Part shown: in pieces, positions 61,701-64,000 of the stretch
Layout: the number at the start of each line of letters is the position of its first letter
Numbering within the stretch: position 1 is the stretch's first letter
Assembly: GCA_036924085.1 (NCBI GenBank)
Contig: JAVGWX010000005.1
Span: forward strand, 93,503,764 to 93,567,763
DNA: 64,000 nt
DNA from: Ariolimax columbianus
Lineage: Eukaryota > Mollusca > Gastropoda > Stylommatophora > Arionidae
Reading direction: 5' to 3'
Made by a program: the position numbers and the translations under genes
The notes under the pieces: model-generated
Seen by the model: the letters and a program-made list of their open reading frames with translations, nothing else
Database searches by the model: none
What the model was told of the DNA's origin: nothing

Positions 61701-62036
61701 AAACATAGTGCAACACACACCGCCTTGGAAAATAGACAAAACTAAGGTGAACGCAAAAAATATTTAGTGATTGGCACAGTTATATTTAGTGATTGACACA
61801 ATGAAGCAATTATATTTTGTGACGGACACAATAGATATAGTGGATTTTGGCCAGGAATTATGAAGAATATATTCTTGCTCAGAGTGGTGTATGTGTTTGG
61901 AGGTGCCGTTGTCTACCACGTAGAGGATGTGACCCCAACTTTTCTCACAACTGGTGTGCTCTCGACCTTGAGACAGGCAGACTACAACGCGACACGAACC
62001 CTGGCAGAATCTGGATTTTCTGGAACAGTTTCTCAG
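21346..62036 (+). CDS. GMPS: GMP synthase (glutamine-hydrolysing), 15 exons, 3' end outside window
   Basis: GMPS converts XMP, ATP and glutamine to GMP in the cytosol, the last step of de novo guanine nucleotide synthesis. The joined exons give ~601 residues (metazoan GMPS is ~690), all in phase. Class I glutamine amidotransferase domain: [10 protein letters not shown] near 21-30, nucleophile Cys95 in GICYGMQ, catalytic His181 and Glu183 in FHPEV. ATP pyrophosphatase domain: PP-loop SGGVDS at 235-240, [32 protein letters not shown]. Dimerisation domain: [19 protein letters not shown], the eukaryote-type insertion around PHSVLNKI, then [19 protein letters not shown]. The final exon(s) with the substrate-binding C-terminus are not found up to 64000. 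A splice acceptor immediately precedes the start codon, so there is at least one upstream untranslated exon. Confidence 0.96.
21440..21565. repeat. ~55-bp array at GMPS intron 1 donor
   Basis: Units of the form TTACTC-TCATGGTAACAAGTC...TGTTGTTGT begin right after the donor and resume at 25545-25775 and 26560-26670 once the LINE insertions are removed. Confidence 0.62.
21566..22223 (-). mobile_element. CR1/L2-like LINE, 3' part (minus)
   Basis: Minus frames contain [39 protein letters not shown]-type C-terminus. It continues at 25350-25640 with FADDTKLC and the palm motif [19 protein letters not shown] once the nested LINEs are removed. Confidence 0.75.
22235..25338 (+). mobile_element. I/Nimb-like LINE copy, host of a second copy
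   Basis: 5'-truncated in the RT thumb ([14 protein letters not shown]). RNase H and zinc-finger parts at 22261-23455 and 25100-25338, with frameshifts. Target duplication ATTTCACAGAC at 22224-22234 and 25339-25349. It has inserted in a minus-strand CR1/L2-like LINE in GMPS intron 1. Confidence 0.85.
23456..25088 (+). mobile_element. Second I/Nimb-like LINE nested in the first
   Basis: Begins in the RT palm ([11 protein letters not shown]), keeps FADDLAMW, thumb and RNase H in one frame, then has a ~340-bp internal deletion at ~24986 that joins GCAAGA microhomologies, and ends CGCAGAAGAAG. Duplication AGACTCC(G/A)CAC at 23445-23455 and 25089-25099 is the target site within the older copy. Confidence 0.88.
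25350..25640 (-). mobile_element. CR1/L2-like LINE, palm part (minus)
   Basis: [20 protein letters not shown] and FADDTK on the minus strand. Upstream half of the same element as 21566-22223. Mixed with a ~55-bp minisatellite from ~25545. Confidence 0.72.
25775..26560 (+). mobile_element. RTE-like LINE 3' part
   Basis: [32 protein letters not shown], then [20 protein letters not shown] and GRQKKWTGM, ending with (ATG)n. A typical RTE-like C-terminus and simple-repeat tail. Confidence 0.65.
26678..26850. repeat. ~30-bp minisatellite
   Basis: GGGCTATATGAA-ACA-GTTAGTAGATGAA repeated about five to six times. Gives spurious ORFs on both strands. Confidence 0.75.
27270..27470 (+). repeat. Dispersed repeat family F copy
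   Basis: Contains CCTAAAGAGAGTTGTGCATG and CAACCTCATGTAGAAACC, matching family F. Confidence 0.5.
27652..27743 (+). CDS. GMPS: GMPS exon 2
   Basis: 92 nt between acceptor TTTCTAG and donor gtgagt. It encodes VIDRKVREL through KEKGY, part of the amidotransferase fold, and leaves phase 2. The end of this exon is duplicated farther down intron 2. Confidence 0.95.
27800..28400 (+). mobile_element. LINE C-terminal remnant in GMPS intron 2
   Basis: Reads [11 protein letters not shown] and [14 protein letters not shown] near 27810-27950, like the end of RNase H and the following region of the I/Nimb group. Heavily broken. Confidence 0.45.
28765..29004 (-). mobile_element. SINE family A copy
   Basis: Minus-oriented copy with B-box remnant and diverged body. 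Target duplication ATTCACTGGTAT at 28753-28764 and 29005-29016. Lies in GMPS intron 2. Confidence 0.85.
29424..29871. mobile_element. Nested inverted pair of family A SINEs
   Basis: A minus-oriented SINE (29424-~29608 and ~29818-29871) is split near its B-box by a plus-oriented, head-truncated copy (~29609-29817, ending in a ~20-A tail). The outer target duplication AGGGAGTGAATAT is at 29411-29423 and 29872-29884. The two copies form a long hairpin with arms of roughly 180 bp. Confidence 0.85.
30040..31615 (-). mobile_element. RTE-like LINE remnant interrupted by a SINE
   Basis: Minus frames: [34 protein letters not shown] (31359-31607), [16 protein letters not shown] (~30880), [14 protein letters not shown] and [10 protein letters not shown] (30333-30596). 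A family A SINE splits it at 31005-31259. Confidence 0.7.
31005..31259 (+). mobile_element. SINE family A copy inside an RTE-like LINE
   Basis: Full-length plus-oriented copy with a small deletion before the B-box. Target duplication ATACAGGTGTTC at 30993-31004 and 31260-31271. It interrupts the minus-strand LINE at 30040-31615. Confidence 0.9.
31789..31903 (+). CDS. GMPS: GMPS exon 3 (catalytic cysteine)
   Basis: 115 nt after acceptor TTCTTTAG, donor gtttgt. It contains AIIISGGP and LGICYGMQ, whose cysteine is the amidotransferase nucleophile. It ends in phase 0. Confidence 0.96.
32010..32615. repeat. ~45-bp minisatellite split by a SINE (intron 3)
   Basis: GATGGATTAARCATAGARCATTGATGTATRCC-type units at 32010-32125 and 32470-32615. 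Confidence 0.55.
32126..32470 (-). mobile_element. tRNA-derived SINE in GMPS intron 3
   Basis: On minus: GGGGTAAGGCGCTCATCTC (A-box region) and GTGTTCGAATC (B-box), followed by a unique body. It interrupts a GATGGATTAA minisatellite that continues on both sides (32010-32125, 32470-32615). Confidence 0.6.
32590..33060 (+). mobile_element. I/Nimb-like C-terminal remnant
   Basis: [47 protein letters not shown] and KLFGD in order, with stops. Matches the layout after RNase H in the intact LINE. Confidence 0.6.
33301..33398 (+). CDS. GMPS: GMPS exon 4
   Basis: 98 nt after acceptor TATCATCAG, donor gtagga. It encodes NKEFGGKV and REDGQFEI of the amidotransferase domain. A ~43-bp minisatellite begins within tens of bases of its donor. 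Confidence 0.94.
33420..33790. repeat. ~43-bp minisatellite after GMPS exon 4
   Basis: About eight units of TTATGTGTCTTGTCTATATT plus TTAGGGAGTGACTATAGGTGGGG, starting ~20-60 bp after the donor and filling most of the 443-bp intron 4. Confidence 0.82.
33842..33945 (+). CDS. GMPS: GMPS exon 5
   Basis: 104 nt after acceptor CAAAATAG, donor gtaaga. It encodes VLLTHGDS and [11 protein letters not shown], typical of the GMPS amidotransferase domain, and leaves one base into exon 6. Confidence 0.95.
34360..35425 (-). mobile_element. SINE-like family C split by a TTAA MITE
   Basis: The two halves 34360-34572 and 35320-35425 join into one family C element when the MITE (34573-35319) is removed. The compound sits in the mariner pseudogene. 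Confidence 0.75.
34573..35319. mobile_element. TTAA-flanked MITE, copy 2
   Basis: TTAA at 34573-34576 and 35316-35319; termini CCATTACTACTC and inverted CCTTTACGACTC (10 of 12). The interior matches 53031-53952 (GGTGTTATTGTTTTT, TAGTTTCTGAG). It interrupts a family C SINE. Confidence 0.75.
35709..35861 (-). mobile_element. SINE-like family B, truncated, inside mariner pseudogene
   Basis: Target duplication AGCCATGCAG at 35699-35708 and 35862-35871 splits the decayed transposase frame. Confidence 0.8.
36690..37880 (+). mobile_element. Old LINE remnant related to the I/Nimb-like family
   Basis: An endonuclease start ([16 protein letters not shown] at ~36703), then RT pieces ([41 protein letters not shown]) and WATASKS in broken frames. 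Clearly related to, but diverged from, the intact LINE. Confidence 0.6.
38597..38960 (-). mobile_element. SINE-like family B copy (left of an inverted pair)
   Basis: Near full-length minus-oriented copy, from TTCGTTCTCAATCTCCCG to CTCAGTGTCTTGATCTC. Confidence 0.78.
39062..39421 (+). mobile_element. SINE-like family B, full length
   Basis: 360-bp plus-oriented copy from GGGATCAAGATGCTGAGC to GAATGAACGAAG. Target duplication CAAACATCGTGTTC at 39048-39061 and 39422-39435. Confidence 0.85.
39780..40210. repeat. Inverted pair of family F repeats
   Basis: A plus-oriented copy (39780-40000) faces a minus-oriented copy (40022-40205), immediately upstream of GMPS exon 6. Confidence 0.5.
40271..40464 (+). 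CDS. GMPS: GMPS exon 6 (catalytic His/Glu)
   Basis: 194 nt after acceptor CATCCCCAG, donor gtcagt. It encodes [10 protein letters not shown] with the catalytic histidine and glutamate, then the linker into the synthetase domain. It ends KVL in phase 0. Confidence 0.96.
40590..41190 (+). mobile_element. RTE-like LINE C-terminal remnant
   Basis: Broken frames with [22 protein letters not shown] and [15 protein letters not shown], then [13 protein letters not shown], the common C-terminal layout of such LINEs. Starts ~125 bp after GMPS exon 6. Confidence 0.5.
41200..41804. other. GMPS intron 6, unassigned part
   Basis: Includes a 67-codon frame (41425-41628) without recognisable motifs; probably non-coding. 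Confidence 0.3.
41805..41970 (+). CDS. GMPS: GMPS exon 7 (PP-loop)
   Basis: 166 nt after acceptor CTGTCTCAG, donor gtaagt. It encodes the ATP pyrophosphatase P-loop SGGVDSTVC and [13 protein letters not shown]. The exon end and donor GTGAGAT|GTAAGTA are reiterated in the following intron. Confidence 0.96.
41960..42650. repeat. Splice-donor-derived array in GMPS intron 7
   Basis: A ~118-bp unit is present twice (about 42020-42135 and 42138-42255), each containing GTGAGATGTAAGTAA, which equals the exon 7 end plus donor. Continues after a family C SINE at 42594-42640. Confidence 0.8.
42270..42582 (-). mobile_element. SINE-like family C copy
   Basis: Target duplication AAGATGAAGGT at 42259-42269 and 42583-42593. 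Inserted in the splice-donor-derived array of GMPS intron 7. Confidence 0.82.
43035..43287 (-). mobile_element. SINE family A copy
   Basis: Minus-oriented full copy; target duplication AGACATTAATTT at 43023-43034 and 43288-43299. GMPS intron 7. Confidence 0.9.
43331..43965. mobile_element. TTAA-flanked MITE, copy 3
   Basis: TTAA at 43331-43334 and 43962-43965; termini CCATTTTCAGT and inverted CCCTTTCCAGT. Related internally to 53949-55480. Ends ~70 bp before GMPS exon 8. Confidence 0.68.
44034..44185 (+). CDS. GMPS: GMPS exon 8 (followed by a GC donor)
   Basis: 152 nt after acceptor GGTCCACAG. It encodes IRASHTFYN, a lysine/arginine-rich loop and KRKIIGDTF. The only in-frame continuation to exon 9 uses donor AAG|gcaagc, so intron 8 is a GC-AG intron. 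Confidence 0.93.
44235..44655. repeat. ~65-bp minisatellite after GMPS exon 8
   Basis: Units with CTAGGAGTGTACTGGGTTGT, CCCTTGAAGTACTAGGCACTG recur five to six times across most of the 574-bp intron 8. Confidence 0.78.
44760..44820 (+). CDS. GMPS: GMPS exon 9
   Basis: 61-nt exon between acceptor TTGTAACAG and donor gtgagt. It encodes [20 protein letters not shown] of the synthetase domain. It is too short to be found as an open frame alone. Confidence 0.94.
44821..45194. other. GMPS intron 9, left part
   Basis: AT-rich sequence with an AAATTAAATCCA-type weak repetition; nothing recognised. Confidence 0.3.
45195..45510 (+). mobile_element. I/Nimb-like RNase H remnant
   Basis: Diverged [17 protein letters not shown], [17 protein letters not shown] and VLTDALLVV segments in broken frames. 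Confidence 0.45.
45851..46891. mobile_element. MITE with CTCATYCACTCCC termini
   Basis: CTCATCCACTCCC at 45851-45863 and its inverse GGGAGTGAATGAG at 46875-46887 (12 of 13), followed by TTAA. The left TTAA is decayed. No coding potential. Confidence 0.58.
47080..47960 (+). mobile_element. LINE remnant (connector and RT fingers)
   Basis: [53 protein letters not shown], and GKLQLCQFE in broken frames: the linker between endonuclease and RT plus the start of RT. Confidence 0.6.
48188..48282 (-). mobile_element. SINE-like family B, tail-end fragment
   Basis: Only the ~95-bp tail-proximal part is present, ~100 bp upstream of GMPS exon 10. Confidence 0.68.
48379..48491 (+). CDS. GMPS: GMPS exon 10
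   Basis: 113 nt after acceptor CCATTCAG, donor gtatgt. It encodes TLRPDLIES and IKTHHNDT, signature motifs of the XMP/ATP-binding synthetase domain. Its last bases start a ~41-46-bp repeat array. Confidence 0.96.
48655..49190 (-). mobile_element. LINE reverse transcriptase remnant (minus)
   Basis: Second copy of the family at 19060-19765. It includes an internal triplicated TCTCTTTTCACATCTA motif. Starts ~160 bp after GMPS exon 10. Confidence 0.5.
49324..49618 (+). mobile_element. tRNA-derived SINE family D
   Basis: Head GGGGATTCCGTGGCAAAATGG, B-box GGTTCGACTCC, then body and a (TTGCC)-rich end. The acceptor stem does not pair, so it is not a tRNA gene. It lies within a ~45-bp minisatellite. 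Confidence 0.72.
50155..51090. repeat. ~27-bp GTCTTATAGGTGT minisatellite before exon 11
   Basis: Short run at 50190-50250 and about ten units at 50817-51080 (GGTGTCTTATAGGTGTGACAT). A family B SINE lies between. Confidence 0.8.
50391..50723 (-). mobile_element. SINE-like family B copy
   Basis: Target duplication GAATAAGGGTTT at 50379-50390 and 50724-50735. A ~30-bp internal deletion near CCAGTCTGCC. Confidence 0.83.
51204..51309 (+). CDS. GMPS: GMPS exon 11
   Basis: 106 nt after acceptor GTTATACAG, donor gtacac. It encodes [14 protein letters not shown] and the start of RHPFPG. Minisatellites crowd both sides. Confidence 0.96.
51330..52745. repeat. 21-bp minisatellite, ~65 units, after GMPS exon 11
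   Basis: Consensus GTGAATGGTTGGTAGTCTCAC, homogeneous in the centre and degenerate at both edges. Starts ~20-30 bp after the donor. The 325-residue frame on the minus strand is a translation of the array. Confidence 0.92.
53031..53952. mobile_element. TTAA-flanked MITE, copy 4
   Basis: TTAA at 53031-53034 and 53949-53952; termini CCTTTAGCACGC and inverted CCTTTAGCGCGC (11 of 12). Contains a family A SINE. Confidence 0.78.
53398..53643 (+). mobile_element. SINE family A copy inside a TTAA MITE
   Basis: Plus-oriented, B-box GGTTCGATCC intact; target duplication ATCTAAACAAACA at 53385-53397 and 53644-53656. It has inserted into the MITE at 53031-53952. Confidence 0.9.
53949..55480. mobile_element. 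TTAA MITE, copy 5, abutting copy 4
   Basis: Begins at the same TTAA that ends copy 4, terminus CCCTTTTCAGG. Interior matches 43331-43965 (AAGTATTCATAATAAAGATT, GAGCATGTGTTGAATATCCAC). The right end is decayed. A LINE (54079-54904) sits inside. Confidence 0.62.
54079..54904 (+). mobile_element. I/Nimb-like LINE, 5'-truncated, open frame
   Basis: Starts at THAYTDGS of RNase H and stays open to the ORF2 stop at 54881; ends TGCGTACGCAGAAGAAGAAG. Target duplication GAACAAATCGAGCTA at 54064-54078 and 54905-54919, 15 of 15. A recent insertion into an older MITE in GMPS intron 11. Confidence 0.9.
55545..55660 (+). CDS. GMPS: GMPS exon 12
   Basis: 116 nt after acceptor TATTAATAG, donor gtgagt. It encodes [15 protein letters not shown] and FSTSSKT, entering the dimerisation domain. 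Ends in phase 0. Confidence 0.94.
55713..55785. repeat. (TC)n microsatellite
   Basis: TC-rich run shortly after GMPS exon 12. Confidence 0.9.
55860..56395. other. GMPS intron 12, unassigned part
   Basis: AT-rich sequence with weak TGGTGACAG-type repetition (56110-56210); no gene seen. Confidence 0.3.
56396..56754 (+). mobile_element. SINE-like family B, full length
   Basis: 359 bp, head GGGATCAAGACGCTGAGC, tail (GAA)n. Target duplication GAAACATTGTAAAC at 56382-56395 and 56755-56768. Confidence 0.86.
56815..57240. repeat. Inverted pair of family F repeats
   Basis: Plus-oriented copy with TGTTGTAAAAGGTGACTAAA (56840-57080) and a shorter minus-oriented copy (57130-57240). Confidence 0.5.
57265..57830 (+). 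mobile_element. tRNA-derived SINE family E, longer copy
   Basis: TTGTCTTGAGGTAAGGTGTTCGC head, decayed B-box, body shared with 18560-18800 (AATCACTTGGTAGTTGAAAATCG), and an extended 3' part ending in AGATAAATTAATAG. Confidence 0.62.
57908..58033 (+). CDS. GMPS: GMPS exon 13
   Basis: 126 nt, 42 codons, after acceptor CTACTGTAG, donor gtactg. It encodes the eukaryotic insertion (PHSVLNKI onward) and [10 protein letters not shown]. Confidence 0.93.
58114..58378 (-). mobile_element. SINE family A copy
   Basis: Minus-oriented copy with a T/A-rich tail on its left. A short duplication TCTCATTG flanks it (58105 and 58379 regions). GMPS intron 13. Confidence 0.8.
58433..58990. mobile_element. CR1/L2-like LINE pieces, head to head
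   Basis: Plus part 58433-58830 ([34 protein letters not shown]) faces a minus part 58845-58990 carrying the C-terminal [15 protein letters not shown]. An inversion is implied. Confidence 0.6.
59342..59595 (+). mobile_element. SINE-like family C copy
   Basis: Plus-oriented; ends GTGGGCATTAAACAACAAC. First of two adjacent copies in GMPS intron 13. Confidence 0.72.
59630..59935 (+). mobile_element. SINE-like family C copy (second in tandem)
   Basis: Plus-oriented; starts GCCAGGGTCAGG, ends near GCAAACAACAA. About 35 bp from the previous copy. Confidence 0.72.
60217..60332 (+). CDS. GMPS: GMPS exon 14
   Basis: 116 nt after acceptor CACTTATCAG, donor gtgggt. It encodes [12 protein letters not shown] and [11 protein letters not shown] of the dimerisation domain. 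Confidence 0.95.
60333..60814. other. GMPS intron 14, left part
   Basis: Nothing recognised apart from ordinary intronic sequence. Confidence 0.3.
60815..60972 (-). mobile_element. SINE-like family B, truncated
   Basis: Tail-proximal half, with GAATGCGTTGTATC and ACACATCCGACTTCAGCAAG. GMPS intron 14. Confidence 0.7.
60975..61140 (+). repeat. Family F repeat copy
   Basis: Diverged copy with ACAAAAACTACAATTG and GGTGGCCCTTTGC blocks. Confidence 0.4.
61240..61445 (+). mobile_element. Diverged SINE-like family B relative
   Basis: Shares GCTGAAATCAGATGTGTTAG, the AGATATCGCAG block and a GAAGAAGAAG end with family B but is more diverged. Confidence 0.5.
61440..61850. repeat. ~22-bp minisatellite before GMPS exon 15
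   Basis: TATTTAGTGATTGACACAGT units on both sides of a family A SINE, with stray units at ~61155-61190. Confidence 0.65.
61515..61766 (+). mobile_element. SINE family A copy inside a minisatellite
   Basis: Plus-oriented, somewhat diverged copy that splits a TATTTAGTGATTGACAC array (61440-61850). Confidence 0.82.
61883..62036 (+). CDS. GMPS: GMPS exon 15 (last exon in window)
   Basis: 154 nt after acceptor TTCTTGCTCAG, donor gtacac. It encodes [26 protein letters not shown] and the run up to the conserved S-Q. The following exon (expected M-P-V-x-L-T-P-L) is not present to the right edge. Confidence 0.95.
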
Positions 62037-62159
62037 GTACACAATTTGTTTTCTCCCTGTTTGCTGCTGGGCCATATGTTTATCGCATTGATTCTCTGGT
62101 ATACTGTGTTTAGATCTCATTCTGGTGCTTTTAGTGTCCTGCTATCTGATTATTTTTAA

Positions 62160-63720
62160 CCTTGGTACTAGTGCTGATGTTTCAAACTGCAGCACATCTC
62201 AATCACACAACCCTCAAGGGTAATGCCAGCCTTCACTATTGAGTTGTTCAAGGGTAATTTGTCATAGACATTATGTAGGATGATGATTCTATAGCTACTG
62301 AGCAGTGTGGAGTTTTTGCCATGTTTAAGAAGTGGACGGAGGTAACTGTGAAGTCAGTCCTCTGGCACAGCTGCATTCTTTATAGTAGTATTGACATCTT
62401 ACGCTATATTTCTAATGCTCTCTTGAGCTGTGGAGAAGAAGACTAATGTCTGTTCAAGCACAACATACTGATCAGACATGTTAGTCAGGGTCAGGCAAAA
62501 TATACTGCCCAAGACCCTCACCTCGGCTTCCTAGTAGGCCTCCCTGTAAACGGGCTGTTTTCATGGTAGCCAGGCTAAATGCGTGATTCCCATAGTAGTG
62601 AGTGACACGCAGATGAAGCCAAGCATAGCACAACTGCCTGGAGGACCCTGGTCCACCTTCATCGGCGCGCTCGGGATATGAGGAAAACAACTGCAATCCG
62701 CCACTTAACGTCCTTTTCAGGGCGCACACAAGATGAAACCTACCCATTGTGGGCATTCGAACAAACAACTCTGTAGCTGTTTCATGTAACAATACTGTAC
62801 TCTGTCAGGCCCAGAAGCAGTGTTTTTACTGTTACTTAAAGTATATTCCACATCATCACTGAATGCAAACTGGGACTCAGCCATTCATCATAATCATGGA
62901 TGGCTGGCCTGATGGGCCTTTGTCACCTAGGCAGTCTGCCTATCTACCTCAGATCTACAAAAGACTCAACATGATGGCTGTGTCAAGAATAAAGTACAGA
63001 ATATTCTGTAGTGCATCTATATCCAATTTGTCTGCCTGAGCAACATAACAATCAAGAAGACAATGACCCTTCATTTTAATTTTTCTTAAGGATAAACCCT
63101 GCCTGGTTTTGCACATTGGGAACAAGCTATCTTTTACTCTTCCAATGCATACTTTTGTGCATGTGCCAAAACTTCTGGAGGGTGATATTATTACGTACAT
63201 CAATTATGTTATGAATTCTTCCTATTCCTTGTTCTTTGATTATCGGACTATGGTTTTGAAGCAGTTGATATCTATGTCTTTTCTCATTCTTCTATACTAC
63301 CTCTCACAATCATTCCTAGGCCATCTCTTTCAGGTTTCCCACTACTCTTTCATTGTAATTTTCTTTTCTATCCTTGCCTTTTCTACTATTTCATTCTACC
63401 AGAGGGGGGTTGGATGAAGAGAGTTCTAGTGGTATTGTGTCAGGTAGTCTAATCCAGCTTCTGAGAGGGGTTGCTATGGTTCTGTCTACATGCAGGATAA
63501 TTGAACACTTGTTTGGATTTCCTATGTCTGATGGTCTTTTCCTGTCACTATGAGAATAACACCTGGCAAAGCGATGACTTTCCTGTTTCACTAATACATT
63601 CCTGTGTGTGAAGGGAGCAACAGCACTAAACATATGTGCTAGACCAACGACTCCCATCAGTAAACCAATCAGTGTTGAGAAGTTAATCTAGAAGGTCAAC
63701 TATTATTCAACTGCCCATTT
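62160..63720 (-). mobile_element. LINE reverse transcriptase remnant (minus)
   Basis: Minus frames show PPLVE and WWET (~63400), SGPD (~62800), and after the family C SINE LLKHGK plus SSYR (~62300), in the order expected of a LINE linker and RT fingers. Heavily broken. Confidence 0.5.
62445..62770 (+). mobile_element. SINE-like family C copy inside a LINE remnant
   Basis: Plus-oriented; starts near TAATGTCTGTTCAAGC, ends GTGGGCATTCGAACAAAC. It separates two parts of a minus-strand reverse transcriptase remnant. Confidence 0.7.
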
Positions 63721-63755
63721 GGGAGGGTGACTATTGTTCAAGATGGCAATGTTTG

Positions 63756-63945
63756 TTCTTAATCCTTTACAGGCCAGCCTAAATTTATTGGATTTGTGTC
63801 TTAACCCTGTACAGTCTGGCCTAATTGACAGACCTGCCAAACTGATTAGATTCGTGTTTAAACCTTTTACAGTCCAGCCTAATTCATAAGATTCATGTCT
63901 TAAGAAACAAATCTAATCAATTAGGCTGGACTGTAAAGGGTTAAG
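63756..63945. repeat. TTAA-terminus cluster with hairpin
   Basis: CCTTTACAG-CCAGCCTAA units occur at ~63765, ~63805 and ~63863, and inverted at 63919-63942 (TTAGGCTGGACTGTAAAGGG) followed by TTAA. The last two form a hairpin with ~24-bp arms. Looks like repeated MITE ends. Confidence 0.6.
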
Positions 63946-64000
63946 CTGTGTCTGACTAAAGTAATCCCTTGCCTATATGTGAGTACAATTGATAGACTCT

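Noticed and set aside
62037..64000. Next GMPS exon
   Set aside because: Searched for the expected M-P-V-x-L-T-P-L coding and the C-terminal motifs; none found, only LINE and SINE sequence.

Overview
This is a metazoan nuclear window, most likely from a mollusc or another lophotrochozoan. That taxonomic guess rests on the SSU rRNA fragment, the vertebrate-like intron-rich genes and the mixture of I/Nimb-like LINEs, tRNA-derived SINEs and TTAA-flanked MITEs. No sequence search was possible, so it is an inference. There are two host genes, arranged head to head. The MICOS subunit MIC10 lies on the minus strand (coding exons at 15612-15690, 13555-13602 and from 1508 downward). GMP synthase (GMPS) lies on the plus strand, with 15 coding exons from 21346 to 62036 that encode about 601 residues; the last ~90 residues should lie beyond the right edge. 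All exon joins were checked for phase and for acceptor and donor dinucleotides. One intron (after exon 8) uses a GC donor.

Almost everything else is transposon or repeat sequence inside introns. The most remarkable object is a 7.6-kb minus-strand insertion in MIC10 intron 2 (4673-12309), flanked by a perfect 12-bp target duplication (AGCATGGTATTT at 4661-4672 and 12310-12321). Read in its own direction it is: ribosomal 5' external transcribed spacer, about 1.24 kb of 18S rRNA broken at a conserved site, tandem ~190-bp monomers carrying decayed relics of the same 18S segment, a structured leader, an I/Nimb-like LINE ORF2 (endonuclease, reverse transcriptase, RNase H, zinc finger) and a (GAA)n tail. 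Because the target duplication encloses the whole assembly, it looks like one retrotransposed RNA: a chimeric pre-rRNA/LINE transcript. The 18S relics in the leader suggest this capture has happened repeatedly, or that the LINE has an rDNA-derived promoter.

The same LINE family has 5'-truncated copies at 2680-3368, 22235-25338 (itself hit by a second copy at 23456-25088) and 54079-54904, each with a (GAA)n end and an 11-15 bp target duplication, plus older remnants. A dispersed ~360-bp SINE-like family (here family B) shares the (GAA)n tail and may be mobilised by the LINE. Other families are a tRNA-derived SINE (family A, eight loci), an AAC-tailed SINE (family C), further tRNA-headed SINEs, CR1/L2-like and RTE-like LINE remnants, mariner transposase fossils, and several TTAA-flanked MITEs with terminal inverted repeats.

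A second pattern concerns GMPS itself. Several introns begin, at or within a few tens of bases of the 5' splice site, with a minisatellite. In introns 2, 7 and 10 (and probably 1) the repeat unit includes the end of the preceding exon together with its splice donor, so decoy donors are arrayed downstream of the real one. Introns 4, 8, 11 and 13 also carry arrays close to the donor. A 1.4-kb array of a 21-bp unit follows exon 11.
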